Shown: piece after piece, positions 50,895 to 59,650 of the stretch | How the letters are laid out: the number at the start of each line of letters is the position of its first letter | Position numbering within the stretch: the stretch's first letter is position 1 | Source: a bacterium UBP6_UBA1177 | GTDB taxonomy: Bacteria > UBP6 > UBA1177 | NCBI GenBank assembly: GCA_002310995.1 | Contig: DBYV01000042.1 | Coordinates: 1 to 64,000, forward strand | Length of the DNA: 64,000 nt | Direction: 5' to 3' | Position numbers and translations under genes: made by a program | The notes under the pieces: generated by a model | What the model was told of the DNA's origin: nothing | The model's database searches: none | The model's input: only the letters and a program-made list of their open reading frames with translations

Positions 50895-53393
50895 TCAGTC
50901 AATTTCGAATTTTACAGGTTTGATATCCCAGATATCTTCGGCATATTCGCGGATCGTTCTGTCTGACGAGAATTTACCGCTTCTTGCTGTATTGAGAATC
51001 GACATTTTTGTCCACGCGGTTTTGTCGAGATAAACTTTTTCGACTTTATCCTGCATATCGACGTACGAACGGTAGTCGGCGAGGAGCATGTAGTTGTCTC
51101 CGTAGTTTACCAAATCGTCGTAAAGCCTTGAAAATATTCCAGGTTCCGAGTTGAAGTGATCGTTTTTGATCATGTCGAGAACCTGTTTCAGCTCGGGATC
51201 GGAATCGTAGTAGTTACGCGGATTGTAGCCTGTTACCTTCATTTCGCTCACTTCGTTTGCCTTGAGACCGAAAATGAAGATGTTGTTTGCACCGACTTCT
51301 TCGAGCATTTCGACATTTGCGCCGTCGAGAGTTCCGATTGTCATAGCGCCGTTGAGCATGAATTTCATGTTTCCGGTGCCGCTCGCTTCGAATCCCGCAG
51401 TCGAAATCTGCTCCGAAAGATCGCTTGCCGGAATGACTTTTTCAGCCATCGAAACGGAGTAGTTGGGGAAGAAGAAAACGTTGAGATACTTGTTGACAGC
51501 CGGATCGTTATTGACAACGGAAGCTACTGAATTTATTAACTTTATAATCATTTTTGAAATGTAGTAGCCTGGAGCCGCCTTGCCGCCGAAAATCTTCGTT
51601 CTCGGGACAAAGTTGCCGTTCGGATTGCTCTTTATCCTGTTGTAAAGCGTAATCGTGTGGAGAACGTTGAGAAGCTGTCTCTTGTATTCGTGCATTCTTT
51701 TGACCTGAACGTCGAACATCATATCGGTGTTGAGATCGAAGCCGAGTTTGTCGTGAGCGTAAACTTTAAGCCTTTCTTTTGCCTGAGCCTTTGCGTCAGC
51801 CCATGCAGCCTGGAACTCTTTGTCGTCTGCAAATTCTTCAAGCTTTCTGAGCTCGTCAAGGTTCGAGACCCAGTTTTTTCCGATTTTTGAAGAGATGAGA
51901 TCTGACAAAGGAATATTCGATTTCTCAAGCCATCTTCTCGGGGTTATACCGTTGGTTTTATTGACGATTTTGCCGGGATAAAGCTCGTCAAAATCCTTGA
52001 ACATGCTCTCTTTCAGGATTTTTGTGTGGAGCGCGCTGACGCCGTTCACTTTGTGGCTTCCGATTATCGCGAGGTTAGCCATTCTGACGAATTTGCAGCC
52101 TGATTCCTCGAAAATCGAGACATCTTTGATCCGTTTTACATCGAAATTGCGGAAATCACGCGCTTCGTTGATGAATCTGCGGTTGATTTCGTAGATTATC
52201 TGAAGCTGTCTCGGAAGGAGCGGTCCCATGATTTCGACATCCCACTTTTCGACTGCTTCGGGAAGAACCGTGTGGTTCGTGTAGGCAAAAGTGTTGCGCG
52301 TTATTTCCCACGCTTCGTTCCAGCCAAGTTTTTCTTCGTCGATGAGGATCCTCATAAGTTCCGGGATCGCGATGCTCGGATGTGTGTCGTTGAGCTGGAT
52401 CGCAACTTTTGACGGGAAATCATCGAATTTTTCGGTTCCGTAATTCTTTTTATAGTGGCGGATGATGTCCTGCAGAGTTGCCGAAACGAAGAAATACTGC
52501 TGTTTCAGTCTCAGGACTTTGCCCTGCTGCATGTTGTCGTTGGGGTAGAGGACTTTCGAGATGTTTTCGCTTCTGTTTTTGTCGTTTACAGCCGCCATGT
52601 AGTCGCCGCTGTTGAAGTAGTGGAAGTCGAATTCGTTCGTGCTTTTCGCCTGCCACAGACGGAGATTGTTGACGGTCGGAGTCTTGTAGCCCGGAACCGG
52701 AACGTCGTAAGCCTGCGCCAGAACATCCTCGGTGTCGACGAGTTTGTATCTCTCTTCACCGTTGTCATCGCGGTAGGAAACGACTTTGCCGCCGAAACGG
52801 ACTCTGTATTCAAGGTCGGGACGGCAGATTTCCCACGGGCAGGTGTATTTGAGCCAGTTGTCTGGAACTTCGACCTGATAACCGTTTTCGATGCCCTGAC
52901 GGAAAATTCCGTATTCGTATCTGATGCCGTATCCGTATGCCGGAAGTCCCAGAGTCGCCATCGAATCGAGGAAACACGCAGCAAGCCTGCCGAGACCGCC
53001 GTTGCCGAGTCCCATGTCGGGTTCCATATCGCGGAGTTCTTCCATATTGTAGCCAAGTTTTTCGGCAAGACGCGAGACTTCGTCGTGGCAGTCAAGGTTG
53101 ATGAGAGTGTTTCCCATGAGGCGTCCCATTAGGAATTCCATCGAAAGGTAGTAAACCCTTTTTGCCTTGTTTCTGCGGTATTCGTGCTGGGTACGAAGCC
53201 AGTTGCGGATAAGTTTATGACGGATTGTCGTGGCAAGTGCGATGTAAACGTCTCTAGCTTTGACCGTGGTTTTATCCTTTACCTGGTTGTATTCAAGCGT
53301 TTCAAGTAAATCTCGCTCGAAAAGTGACGATTTTTCGTTTAAAGTATCTGTGAAAAATATTGAATCCTTGAGTTCATCTCTTGTTTTAGTCAT
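50895..53393 (-). CDS. glgP: Glycogen/alpha-glucan phosphorylase
   Basis: The 832-residue enzyme releases glucose 1-phosphate from alpha-1,4-glucan. The PLP lysine lies in EASGTGNMKFMLNGAMTIGTLDGANVE, and NTHPSIAIPELMR-like and GLGNGGLGRLAACFLDS (about 115-131) are hallmarks. Length matches bacterial GlgP. ATG 53393 follows GGAGG. It implies glycogen storage; other glg genes are not in the window. Confidence 0.96.
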   Translation of the reverse strand: MTKTRDELKDSIFFTDTLNEKSSLFERDLLETLEYNQVKDKTTVKARDVYIALATTIRHKLIRNWLRTQHEYRRNKAKRVYYLSMEFLMGRLMGNTLINLDCHDEVSRLAEKLGYNMEELRDMEPDMGLGNGGLGRLAACFLDSMATLGLPAYGYGIRYEYGIFRQGIENGYQVEVPDNWLKYTCPWEICRPDLEYRVRFGGKVVSYRDDNGEERYKLVDTEDVLAQAYDVPVPGYKTPTVNNLRLWQAKSTNEFDFHYFNSGDYMAAVNDKNRSENISKVLYPNDNMQQGKVLRLKQQYFFVSATLQDIIRHYKKNYGTEKFDDFPSKVAIQLNDTHPSIAIPELMRILIDEEKLGWNEAWEITRNTFAYTNHTVLPEAVEKWDVEIMGPLLPRQLQIIYEINRRFINEARDFRNFDVKRIKDVSIFEESGCKFVRMANLAIIGSHKVNGVSALHTKILKESMFKDFDELYPGKIVNKTNGITPRRWLEKSNIPLSDLISSKIGKNWVSNLDELRKLEEFADDKEFQAAWADAKAQAKERLKVYAHDKLGFDLNTDMMFDVQVKRMHEYKRQLLNVLHTITLYNRIKSNPNGNFVPRTKIFGGKAAPGYYISKMIIKLINSVASVVNNDPAVNKYLNVFFFPNYSVSMAEKVIPASDLSEQISTAGFEASGTGNMKFMLNGAMTIGTLDGANVEMLEEVGANNIFIFGLKANEVSEMKVTGYNPRNYYDSDPELKQVLDMIKNDHFNSEPGIFSRLYDDLVNYGDNYMLLADYRSYVDMQDKVEKVYLDKTAWTKMSILNTARSGKFSSDRTIREYAEDIWDIKPVKFEID

Positions 53394-53436
53394 AAAATCC
53401 TCCAAAAAATCAAAAAAGCGAAAAAAACAAGCCGCA

Positions 53437-53464
53437 TTTATATTGTTTTAGAGCGAAATTTCAA
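53437..53464 (-). promoter_or_regulatory. Promoter for glgP inside the end of tonB
   Basis: Minus strand TTGAAA (53459-53464), 16 nt, TATAAA (53437-53442), then TGCGGCTTGTTTTTTTCGC. The -35 lies in the last codons of tonB. Confidence 0.65.
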
Positions 53465-54209
53465 ATTTTACGACAAATTCTATTAGAGAGAGGGCCGCAG
53501 AGCCGTCAGCAAGTTTTCCAGGCGAGAATTTGTATTTTTTTACTGCTTTGAGAGCTGATTCCGAAAAAAGTTCGTGGTCGCTTTTTATAACTTTGGCTTT
53601 AAGCACCTTTCCATCTTTTGAAATCAGAAGCTCGAGAGTGACTGTTCCTTCAATGCCTTCTTCTTCGAGAACTTCAGGATAATCAGGGGTTTTCGGATTC
53701 AGAGCCTTTGGAATCACGGCAAGCTCACCGGCAGTTTTCGGGGCGTCGTTGCTGTCGTCACGCGGCGCCGTGTTTTCCGTGTCGTTATCCCGTGATCCCG
53801 GTATAACGTTATTCCGATTTTCGGCGCTGCCTTTTTCGTCGTAACGTCGTTCCGTCGTCACGTCGTCACGGTTTTCGGCGCCGCTGTTTTTTTCGTTCGG
53901 CGCCGTGTTTTTTGTGTCGTTATCACGTGATCCCGTTATAACGTTATTCCGACTTTCGGCGCTGGTTGTCTTATCGATATTTCGATTTGGCGCGCGTTTC
54001 TTATCGATATTTCGAGGTTTCGGTATTTCGACATTTCGATTTTCCGGCGCGCTTTTGTTTTCTTCACGAAAAATCGAAATTTTTGTTATTTTCTTTAGGT
54101 AATCATTTGAATTTATTTCACTTTTTAATTCGGGCGCAAAAATGAAAATCAAAACATGAAGCAATATTGAAAGCACGATTGCGATTATGAGAAAACGGTG
54201 TTTTTTCAA
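53448..54209 (-). CDS. TonB-like energy transducer with repeat-derived linker
   Basis: The 253-residue protein has one N-terminal membrane helix (FLIIAIVLSILLHVLIFIFAPE), a long periplasmic linker and a C-terminal TonB domain (TPDYPEVLEEEGIEGTVTLELLI to KKYKFSPGK). TonB couples ExbB/ExbD proton force to outer-membrane receptors; exbBD are not nearby. The linker is not Pro-rich. It is built of RNID and NNVITGSRDNDT-like units encoded by the window's dispersed palindromic repeats, including a 66-bp direct repeat. Confidence 0.85.
   Translation of the reverse strand: MKKHRFLIIAIVLSILLHVLIFIFAPELKSEINSNDYLKKITKISIFREENKSAPENRNVEIPKPRNIDKKRAPNRNIDKTTSAESRNNVITGSRDNDTKNTAPNEKNSGAENRDDVTTERRYDEKGSAENRNNVIPGSRDNDTENTAPRDDSNDAPKTAGELAVIPKALNPKTPDYPEVLEEEGIEGTVTLELLISKDGKVLKAKVIKSDHELFSESALKAVKKYKFSPGKLADGSAALSLIEFVVKFEISL
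53742..53963. repeat. In-frame palindromic repeat block in tonB (CGTCGTNACG family, copy 3)
   Basis: Two 66-bp direct repeats (53763-53828 and 53898-53963) differ at five positions. The 69 bp between them holds CGTCGTAACGTCGTTCCG and TCACGTCGTCACGG. ATCACGTGAT and GTTATAACG are palindromes within. The lengths are multiples of three, so the TonB frame is kept. Confidence 0.88.
53971..54055. repeat. In-frame TCGAAATATCGA-type repeats in tonB
   Basis: ATCGATATTTCGA occurs twice (about 53973 and 54003), with related TCGGTATTTCG and TCGACATTTCG. It encodes RNIDK/RNVEI-type words. Same family as the leader repeat at 28416-28506. Confidence 0.8.
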
Positions 54210-54244
54210 GTCTCACCTTTGAAATAAAACCAAAAAAGCAGCTG

Positions 54245-54272
54245 ATTATACGCGTTAAAACGGATTCTTGAA
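54245..54272 (-). promoter_or_regulatory. Promoter for tonB
   Basis: Minus strand TTCAAG (54267-54272), 16 nt, TATAAT (54245-54250), then CAGCTGCTTTTTTGG. No Fur box was recognised. Confidence 0.55.
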
Positions 54273-54293
54273 TTTTATTTTATTATGTCGTTT

Positions 54294-54321
54294 TTGCTTT
54301 TTTGCCATTCATAAGTAATAT
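54294..54321 (+). promoter_or_regulatory. Promoter for tyrS
   Basis: TTGCTT (54294-54299), 16 nt, TAATAT (54316-54321), then TCCCCGTTTTTTG, about 30 nt before the ATG. Confidence 0.65.
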
Positions 54322-54350
54322 TCCCCGTTTTTTGATTTTTGGAGGAAAAA

Positions 54351-55628
54351 ATGTCTGTTTTTGACGAACTTAAAAGACGCGGTTTTATCGCGCAGGTTAC
54401 TGACGAAGGTATTATTGAACACTTGAAAAATAACAAAGTCACGGTCTATTGCGGTTTCGATCCTACTGCAAACAGTCTTCACATCGGAAACCTTGTTCCG
54501 ATCATGGGTTTGGCACATTTCCAGAGGTGCGGGAACAAAGTTCTGGCACTTGTCGGCGGTGCAACCGGAATGATAGGCGATCCGAGCGGAAGATCTACTG
54601 AAAGAAATCTGCAAACCATTGAAAAGGTTAGGGAAAACGTTGAAGCAATAAAAAAACAGATGGGGACAGTCCTTAAATTCGACGGCGAAAATCCCGCTGA
54701 GATCGTCAACAACTACGACTGGACGGCAAATATGTCGATTCTTGACTGGCTTCGCGATGTCGGCAAATTCTTCACGATCAACTACATGCTGACAAAAGAT
54801 TCGGTAAAGACGAGAATCGCTTCGGAAAACGGAATTTCTTTCACGGAATTCAGCTACATGACTCTTCAGGCGCACGATTTCCTTCATCTTTTCAAGGAAA
54901 AAAATTGCACGGTCGAGTTCGGCGGAAACGACCAGTGGGGCAACATCACGGCAGGTCTTGAGCTCATCAGAAGAATGAATCCAGATGACGCAGGCAAGGC
55001 TTTCGGTATGACTTTCCCGCTTATGACGACTTCAACAGGCGAAAAATTCGGAAAGAGCGCCGGCAACGCTGTTTGGCTTGACGCCGAAAAGACTTCGCCT
55101 TACCAATACTACCAGTACTGGATCAACATTACTGACGAAGATGTCGAAAAGATGCTGAAAATATTCACATTTTTGGATGTTGACGAGATCGAAAAAGTTG
55201 TCGAAGAGCACAAAAAAGAGCCTCATTTGAGAAAAGCCCAGATCCTTCTGGCTACAGAAGCGACAAGGATCATGCACGGAGAAGAAGGGCTCAAAAGCGC
55301 ACAGGCAGCAAGTGCTGCACTTTTCGGCGGCGATCTCCATGGACTCAGCGAAAAAGACCTCATCAGCATTTTTAAGGACGTTCCGACGACAACAGTTCCG
55401 GCGAGCGACTTCGAAAACGGCGTAAATATTACAGATCTGCTTGTTCTCACAAAGATGCAGCCTTCGAAAGGAAAGGCGAGGGCAATGATCGCACAGGGCG
55501 GCTGCTACATCAACAACGAAAAGGCTGACAATGCCGATATGATGATTACAACATCTGATCTTCTTCACGGCTCGATGCTCGTGCTTCGCTGCGGCAAGAA
55601 AAATTATCATTTAGTCGTCGCGTCGTAA
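54351..55628 (+). CDS. tyrS: Tyrosyl-tRNA synthetase
   Basis: The 425-residue class I enzyme has CGFDPTANSLHIGNLVP (HIGH-type), the tyrosine-binding GGNDQWGNITAG, KFGKSAGNAVWLD in place of KMSKS, and a C-terminal S4 domain (KGKARAMIAQGGCYINNEK). ATG 54351 has GGAGG upstream. The last three codons and stop lie in the CGTCGTAACG repeat array, so the C-terminal end may have been set by the repeat. Confidence 0.96.
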   Translation: MSVFDELKRRGFIAQVTDEGIIEHLKNNKVTVYCGFDPTANSLHIGNLVPIMGLAHFQRCGNKVLALVGGATGMIGDPSGRSTERNLQTIEKVRENVEAIKKQMGTVLKFDGENPAEIVNNYDWTANMSILDWLRDVGKFFTINYMLTKDSVKTRIASENGISFTEFSYMTLQAHDFLHLFKEKNCTVEFGGNDQWGNITAGLELIRRMNPDDAGKAFGMTFPLMTTSTGEKFGKSAGNAVWLDAEKTSPYQYYQYWINITDEDVEKMLKIFTFLDVDEIEKVVEEHKKEPHLRKAQILLATEATRIMHGEEGLKSAQAASAALFGGDLHGLSEKDLISIFKDVPTTTVPASDFENGVNITDLLVLTKMQPSKGKARAMIAQGGCYINNEKADNADMMITTSDLLHGSMLVLRCGKKNYHLVVAS

Positions 55629-55686
55629 CGTCGTTTCGTCGTCACGTTGTCTTCGTCACGTCGTCGCGTCGTAACGTCGTCACGAC
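55614..55686. repeat. Dispersed CGTCGTNACG repeat, copy 4, shared by two gene ends
   Basis: About 73 bp of GTCGTCGCGTCGTAACGTCG and similar words form the gap between convergent genes. It carries the stop codons of both tyrS (55626-55628) and the ygiQ-like gene (55680-55682). Confidence 0.9.
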
Positions 55687-57365
55687 AATTTTTTTCTTTC
55701 TGTGATTATTTCCTTCTGACGTTTTCTTCCTTTGAAATTTTTTTCGACAAAAATCTTTTTTCCGTCGAAATTCTTTTCTGTCCAGTAGAGCGCGGTGGCT
55801 TCCGTCGAGGGAGTAGGCGTGAAGATCTGAACTTGTTTCGGGTTGGTTTTCAGGACGCTTGAGATGAATTTTTTCGCTTCGATCTGATGCCGCTCGGTAC
55901 AGCCCGGAAACGCAGCGATGAAATAGTAGGTGAGGAAAAGCGGGCTTTTCAGTTTTCGCACAGTTCTGTCAAAAAGTTCTTTGAACTCCTTCAGGTTGCG
56001 GCCGTCGGGCTTGTTCATCAAATCGGTAACTTCCTTGATTATGTGTTCCGGTGCAATTTTCATCTGTCCCGAAATGTGATGTGTAAGAATTTCGTTAAGA
56101 TATTCCTGACCGTGGACTTTGTCGGCTAAAATAAGGTCGTAGCGTATTCCAGAAGAAATAAATATATGCTTGATATTCTTGATTTTTCTGACTTTTTTGA
56201 GAAGCGAGATCTGACGCGAGTGGTCAACAGGAAGCTTGTCGCAGACTTTCGGGAAAAGACATTCTCTGAGAGCGCAGTGGCCGTTTTCGCCTTTGACGAA
56301 ATCCATGCCGTACATATTCGCCGTGGGGCCTCCGAGGTCACCGATTATCCCGTTGAATCCCGGTTTTGAAGCCATTTTCGTGATCTCGCGGATTATCGAT
56401 TCTTCGCTTCTTGAAATTATGTCGGCTCCCTGATGAGCGGTGATTGAGCAGAACGAGCACGCTCCGAAGCATCCGCGGTGCGTAAGGACCGAGTTTTTGA
56501 TCGTGTCAAGCGCCCTCACTTCTCCCATTGCGGCGTAATAGGGGTGAACCGCTCTTTCAAAATCGAGTTCGTGGATCTCGTCAAGTTCCGCGCTTGAGAG
56601 CGGAATTGCAGGCGGATTTTGCACGACAAACCTTCCTGCCTGTTTCTGGACGATTCCTTTTTTCAGTTTGCACGAATTGAAAAAGAGTTTTGACATTTCA
56701 AGGAATTTGTCTTTCGAAGCGGCGCATTCCTCAAAGTCGGGAAGTCTGACAAAATCTGCCGGAGCCTCTTTCGCCATGCGGCATATCCCGCGGATTTGTT
56801 CAATATTTCCGCCGTTTTTCATTGCGTTAGCAAGTTCCAGATTCGCTTTTTCACCCATACCGAAAACGAGGATGTCTGCCTTTGAATCGGCGAGGATCGA
56901 GCCTCTGATTTTGTCGGTGTGCGAATCGTAGTGTGCGAACCGGCGGAGACTCGCTTCGATTCCGCCTATCGTTATCGGCTTTTTTTCAGTAAAAGTGCGC
57001 TGGATTAGGTTTACATACTTTATAACAGCTCTGTCGGGGCGTTTGTTGTTGATTCCGCCTGGAGTGAGGTCGTCCTCTTTTCGGGGAAGTCCGGCAGAAG
57101 TGTAGTTCGCGACCATGCTGTCCATTGCGCCGCCGCTCACTCCCCAGAAAAGCTCAGGAACTCCGAGACGGCTTATGTCTGCGGGTGAATTTATGTCTGG
57201 CTGACTGATGATCCCGACGCGGAAACCGTGTTTTATCAAGTACTTGCCTAAAATCGCGCATCCGTCGAAATATGTGTCGATGTAGGCGTCACCGCTCACA
57301 AAAATTATGTCGCACTTTTCCCAGCCGAGCTTTTTTAACTCTTCTTTAGTTGTCGGAATAAACAT
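55680..57365 (-). CDS. ygiQ: YgiQ-family radical SAM protein
   Basis: The product is about 561 residues. The radical SAM cluster is CFGACSFCSITAHQG (CxxxCxxC, about residues 301-315). The UPF0313 N-terminus (WEKCDIIFVSGDAYIDTYFDGCAILGKYL) and GGIEASLRRFAHYD are family marks. E. coli YgiQ is longer (about 739), the difference being in the C-terminal tail. The reaction is unknown. ATG 57365 is the only start downstream of the predicted promoter; earlier in-frame ones lie within it. Confidence 0.9.
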   Translation of the reverse strand: MFIPTTKEELKKLGWEKCDIIFVSGDAYIDTYFDGCAILGKYLIKHGFRVGIISQPDINSPADISRLGVPELFWGVSGGAMDSMVANYTSAGLPRKEDDLTPGGINNKRPDRAVIKYVNLIQRTFTEKKPITIGGIEASLRRFAHYDSHTDKIRGSILADSKADILVFGMGEKANLELANAMKNGGNIEQIRGICRMAKEAPADFVRLPDFEECAASKDKFLEMSKLFFNSCKLKKGIVQKQAGRFVVQNPPAIPLSSAELDEIHELDFERAVHPYYAAMGEVRALDTIKNSVLTHRGCFGACSFCSITAHQGADIISRSEESIIREITKMASKPGFNGIIGDLGGPTANMYGMDFVKGENGHCALRECLFPKVCDKLPVDHSRQISLLKKVRKIKNIKHIFISSGIRYDLILADKVHGQEYLNEILTHHISGQMKIAPEHIIKEVTDLMNKPDGRNLKEFKELFDRTVRKLKSPLFLTYYFIAAFPGCTERHQIEAKKFISSVLKTNPKQVQIFTPTPSTEATALYWTEKNFDGKKIFVEKNFKGRKRQKEIITERKKLS

Positions 57366-57397
57366 CAGAATTTCCCTAAAAATCAAAAACCGCTGGA

Positions 57398-57425
57398 ATT
57401 TAATACGAAAAGGTGAAATTGACAA
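57398..57425 (-). promoter_or_regulatory. Promoter for ygiQ
   Basis: Minus strand TTGTCA (57420-57425), 16 nt, TTAAAT (57398-57403), then TCCAGCGGTTTTTG. Its -35 overlaps the -35 of the divergent promoter. Confidence 0.6.
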
Positions 57426-57446
57426 GCATTTCCGAAAATATACTAT
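57419..57446 (+). promoter_or_regulatory. Promoter for the threonine aldolase gene
   Basis: TTGACA (57419-57424), 16 nt, TACTAT (57441-57446). Six of seven bases of the two divergent -35 boxes (57419-57425) are shared. Confidence 0.65.
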
Positions 57447-57471
57447 TCACAGCTTTTTGTGAGGTGGAAAA

Positions 57472-58524
57472 ATGATAAAATTCGACTGTGACTACCTTGA
57501 AGGGTGTCATCCGAATATTCTGAAAATGCTTGAAAAAACCAATTTCGAGCAGACTGAGGGCTACGGCTGCGACAAATACTGCGAAAAAGCAAAAAAACTC
57601 ATTCTTTCGGCGTGCGGATTTGCAGGAAAACGGGGAAAAAATGTGCCGGATGTCCATTTTCTTGTGGGCGGGACACAGACGAACACGACTGTCATTTCGG
57701 CGATACTCAGACCGCATCAGGGCGTTGTTTCGGCTGTAACGGGGCATGTGAATGTGCACGAAACCGGCGCAATCGAGTCAACCGGCCACAAGGTTCTCGC
57801 ACTTCCTTCCAGTGACGGGAAGCTGACTGCGGAGCAAGTTGAAAAATATGTAAAATCATGTGTAAATGACTGTAATTACGAGCATATTGTTCAGCCTGGA
57901 ATGGTTTACATTTCATTCCCGACAGAAAACGGCACAGTTTATTCCAAACGCGAACTTTCGGAACTTCGCAAAGTGTGCCTCAAATACAAACTTCCGCTTT
58001 TTATTGACGGAGCACGTCTTGGTTACGGGATTAAGGCATCCGGAAACGACCTGACTCTGCCGGATATTGCAGCACTCTGCGATGTTTTTTATATCGGCGG
58101 AACAAAAAACGGTGCACTATTTGGCGAAGCGGTTGTGATAACAAACAATGCTTTCAAAAAAGATTTCCGCAACATCATAAAGCAACGCGGCGGAATGCTG
58201 GCGAAAGGGCGTCTGCTCGGGATACAGTTTATGACACTTTTTTCCGACGATCTTTATTTCAGACTTGCGGAACATGCTGTAAAAACGGCGGCGAAAATAA
58301 AAAATGCCTTAAAAAACAAGGGAATAGAGTTTCTTTTCGATTCTCCCACAAACCAGATTTTTCCGGTTTTTCCCGATGAAATTTATGAAAAACTGTCAAA
58401 AAAATTCTCTTTCGCGTTCTGGGAAAATGTTGATGAAAAGCGGACCGCAGTCCGAATCTGCACGAGCTGGGCAACGAAAGAGAGCGATGTTGCAGAGTTG
58501 ATAAAGGCGTTTTCTTCAAATTGA
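57472..58524 (+). CDS. Low-specificity threonine aldolase / beta-eliminating lyase
   Basis: The 350-residue PLP fold type I protein begins FDCDYLEGCHPNILKML and has VGGTQTNTTVISAI (phosphate cup), HVNVHETGAIE, LFIDGARLGYGI and the PLP lysine in GGTKNGALFGEA. Threonine aldolases split threonine to glycine and acetaldehyde. It ends only 59 nt before the aminotransferase start, but a strong promoter sits in between. Substrate is not settled. Confidence 0.85.
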   Translation: MIKFDCDYLEGCHPNILKMLEKTNFEQTEGYGCDKYCEKAKKLILSACGFAGKRGKNVPDVHFLVGGTQTNTTVISAILRPHQGVVSAVTGHVNVHETGAIESTGHKVLALPSSDGKLTAEQVEKYVKSCVNDCNYEHIVQPGMVYISFPTENGTVYSKRELSELRKVCLKYKLPLFIDGARLGYGIKASGNDLTLPDIAALCDVFYIGGTKNGALFGEAVVITNNAFKKDFRNIIKQRGGMLAKGRLLGIQFMTLFSDDLYFRLAEHAVKTAAKIKNALKNKGIEFLFDSPTNQIFPVFPDEIYEKLSKKFSFAFWENVDEKRTAVRICTSWATKESDVAELIKAFSSN

Positions 58525-58548
58525 CAACAACTGATAAAACTGTAATAT
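58521..58548 (+). promoter_or_regulatory. Promoter for the aminotransferase-cytidylyltransferase-flippase cassette
   Basis: A perfect TTGACA (58521-58526), 16 nt, TAATAT (58543-58548), then ATCCGGTTTTTTGTGCGGG. It overlaps the stop of the preceding gene. Confidence 0.8.
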
Positions 58549-58582
58549 ATCCGGTTTTTTGTGCGGGTTTAAGGAGAGTTTT

Positions 58583-59641
58583 ATGTATTTTTTTAATTCC
58601 AAGGTTGCAAATTTACACAGAATTTTTGATCAGAACGAAAGAAAGGACTTCCTGCGTCTCGATCTTAACGAAAATCCAGGCGGTCTGCCTGAAAATTTTA
58701 TTAAAAAAGTGCTTGACGGTGTTACTCCGCAGCTTGTCTCGCAGTATCCCGAAACGAAACATTTTTCCGAAGTTCTGGCAAAACATCTGGGAACTGACAT
58801 TTCACATCTCTGTCTTGTAAACGGTTCGGCTGAGGGAATCCGCTATATAATTCAGGCATTTACAAGCGAAAACGGCAGAATTGTCGGTGTTGTTCCTTCA
58901 TATTTTATGTTTCAGGTCTATTCCGAAATGTACGGAAGGAATTTCGTGAAAGTTCCTTACAACGAAGATCTGACGATGGATGTTGACAACATAATCGCCG
59001 AAATGACCGGAGATACGCAACTTCTCATACTTTTGAACCCGAACAACCCGATGGGAAACGTCTATACCGATGCTGAATTTGAAAAAATTCTGAAAGTCGC
59101 GAAAGAAAAAGAGATAACGGTGCTTGTTGACGAGGCTTATCACTATTTTTATCCGAAAACTTTTATAAAATACGCACTTAACGGGGAACATATCTTCATA
59201 ACGCGCACGTTTTCCAAGCTTTTTTCTATGGCCGGATGCCGTCTAGGCTATGTCGTAGGATGGGCGGAAGGTGTCAGAATGGTTCAGAAACTCTGCACTC
59301 CGCACAACACGAACGCTTTTGCGATGAGAATTGCCGAGGCTGTTCTCGAAACTCCGGGTATGCTGGACGAACTTATCGCGAAATTCACGGAAGGAAGAAA
59401 ATTCCTTGTAGACTGGCTTGACAGAAACGGCTATCCTCATGTCGGGGAAGCCGGGAACTTTATTTTTATAAAGCCGAAAACCGATGCGGCGGCGATCGTT
59501 GACAGAATGAAAGAAGAGAAAAAAATTCTTATAAAAGTATATCCGGGTGTCGGAAAATTCGGGAACTGCCTGCGTGTTTCAATCGGCGAAAAAGTATATA
59601 TGCAGCGCTTTGTTGACGCTCTGCTTGAACTGGATAAGTAG
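58583..59641 (+). CDS. HisC-like class I/II PLP aminotransferase
   Basis: The 352-residue enzyme resembles histidinol-phosphate aminotransferase: LDLNENPGGLPENF (about residues 29-42), LNPNNPMGN, VDEAYHYF and the PLP lysine in TFSKLFSMAGCRLGY. No his genes lie nearby. It is 9 nt before a cytidylyltransferase fusion gene, so it may aminate a small phosphorylated precursor that is then activated with CTP. AAGGAG lies 8 nt before ATG 58583. Confidence 0.8.
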   Translation: MYFFNSKVANLHRIFDQNERKDFLRLDLNENPGGLPENFIKKVLDGVTPQLVSQYPETKHFSEVLAKHLGTDISHLCLVNGSAEGIRYIIQAFTSENGRIVGVVPSYFMFQVYSEMYGRNFVKVPYNEDLTMDVDNIIAEMTGDTQLLILLNPNNPMGNVYTDAEFEKILKVAKEKEITVLVDEAYHYFYPKTFIKYALNGEHIFITRTFSKLFSMAGCRLGYVVGWAEGVRMVQKLCTPHNTNAFAMRIAEAVLETPGMLDELIAKFTEGRKFLVDWLDRNGYPHVGEAGNFIFIKPKTDAAAIVDRMKEEKKILIKVYPGVGKFGNCLRVSIGEKVYMQRFVDALLELDK

Positions 59642-59650
59642 GTTCTAAAG

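Noticed and set aside
53742..53963. Possible CRISPR or attachment site in tonB
   Set aside because: The repeats keep the reading frame, have no unique spacers, and match intergenic repeats.
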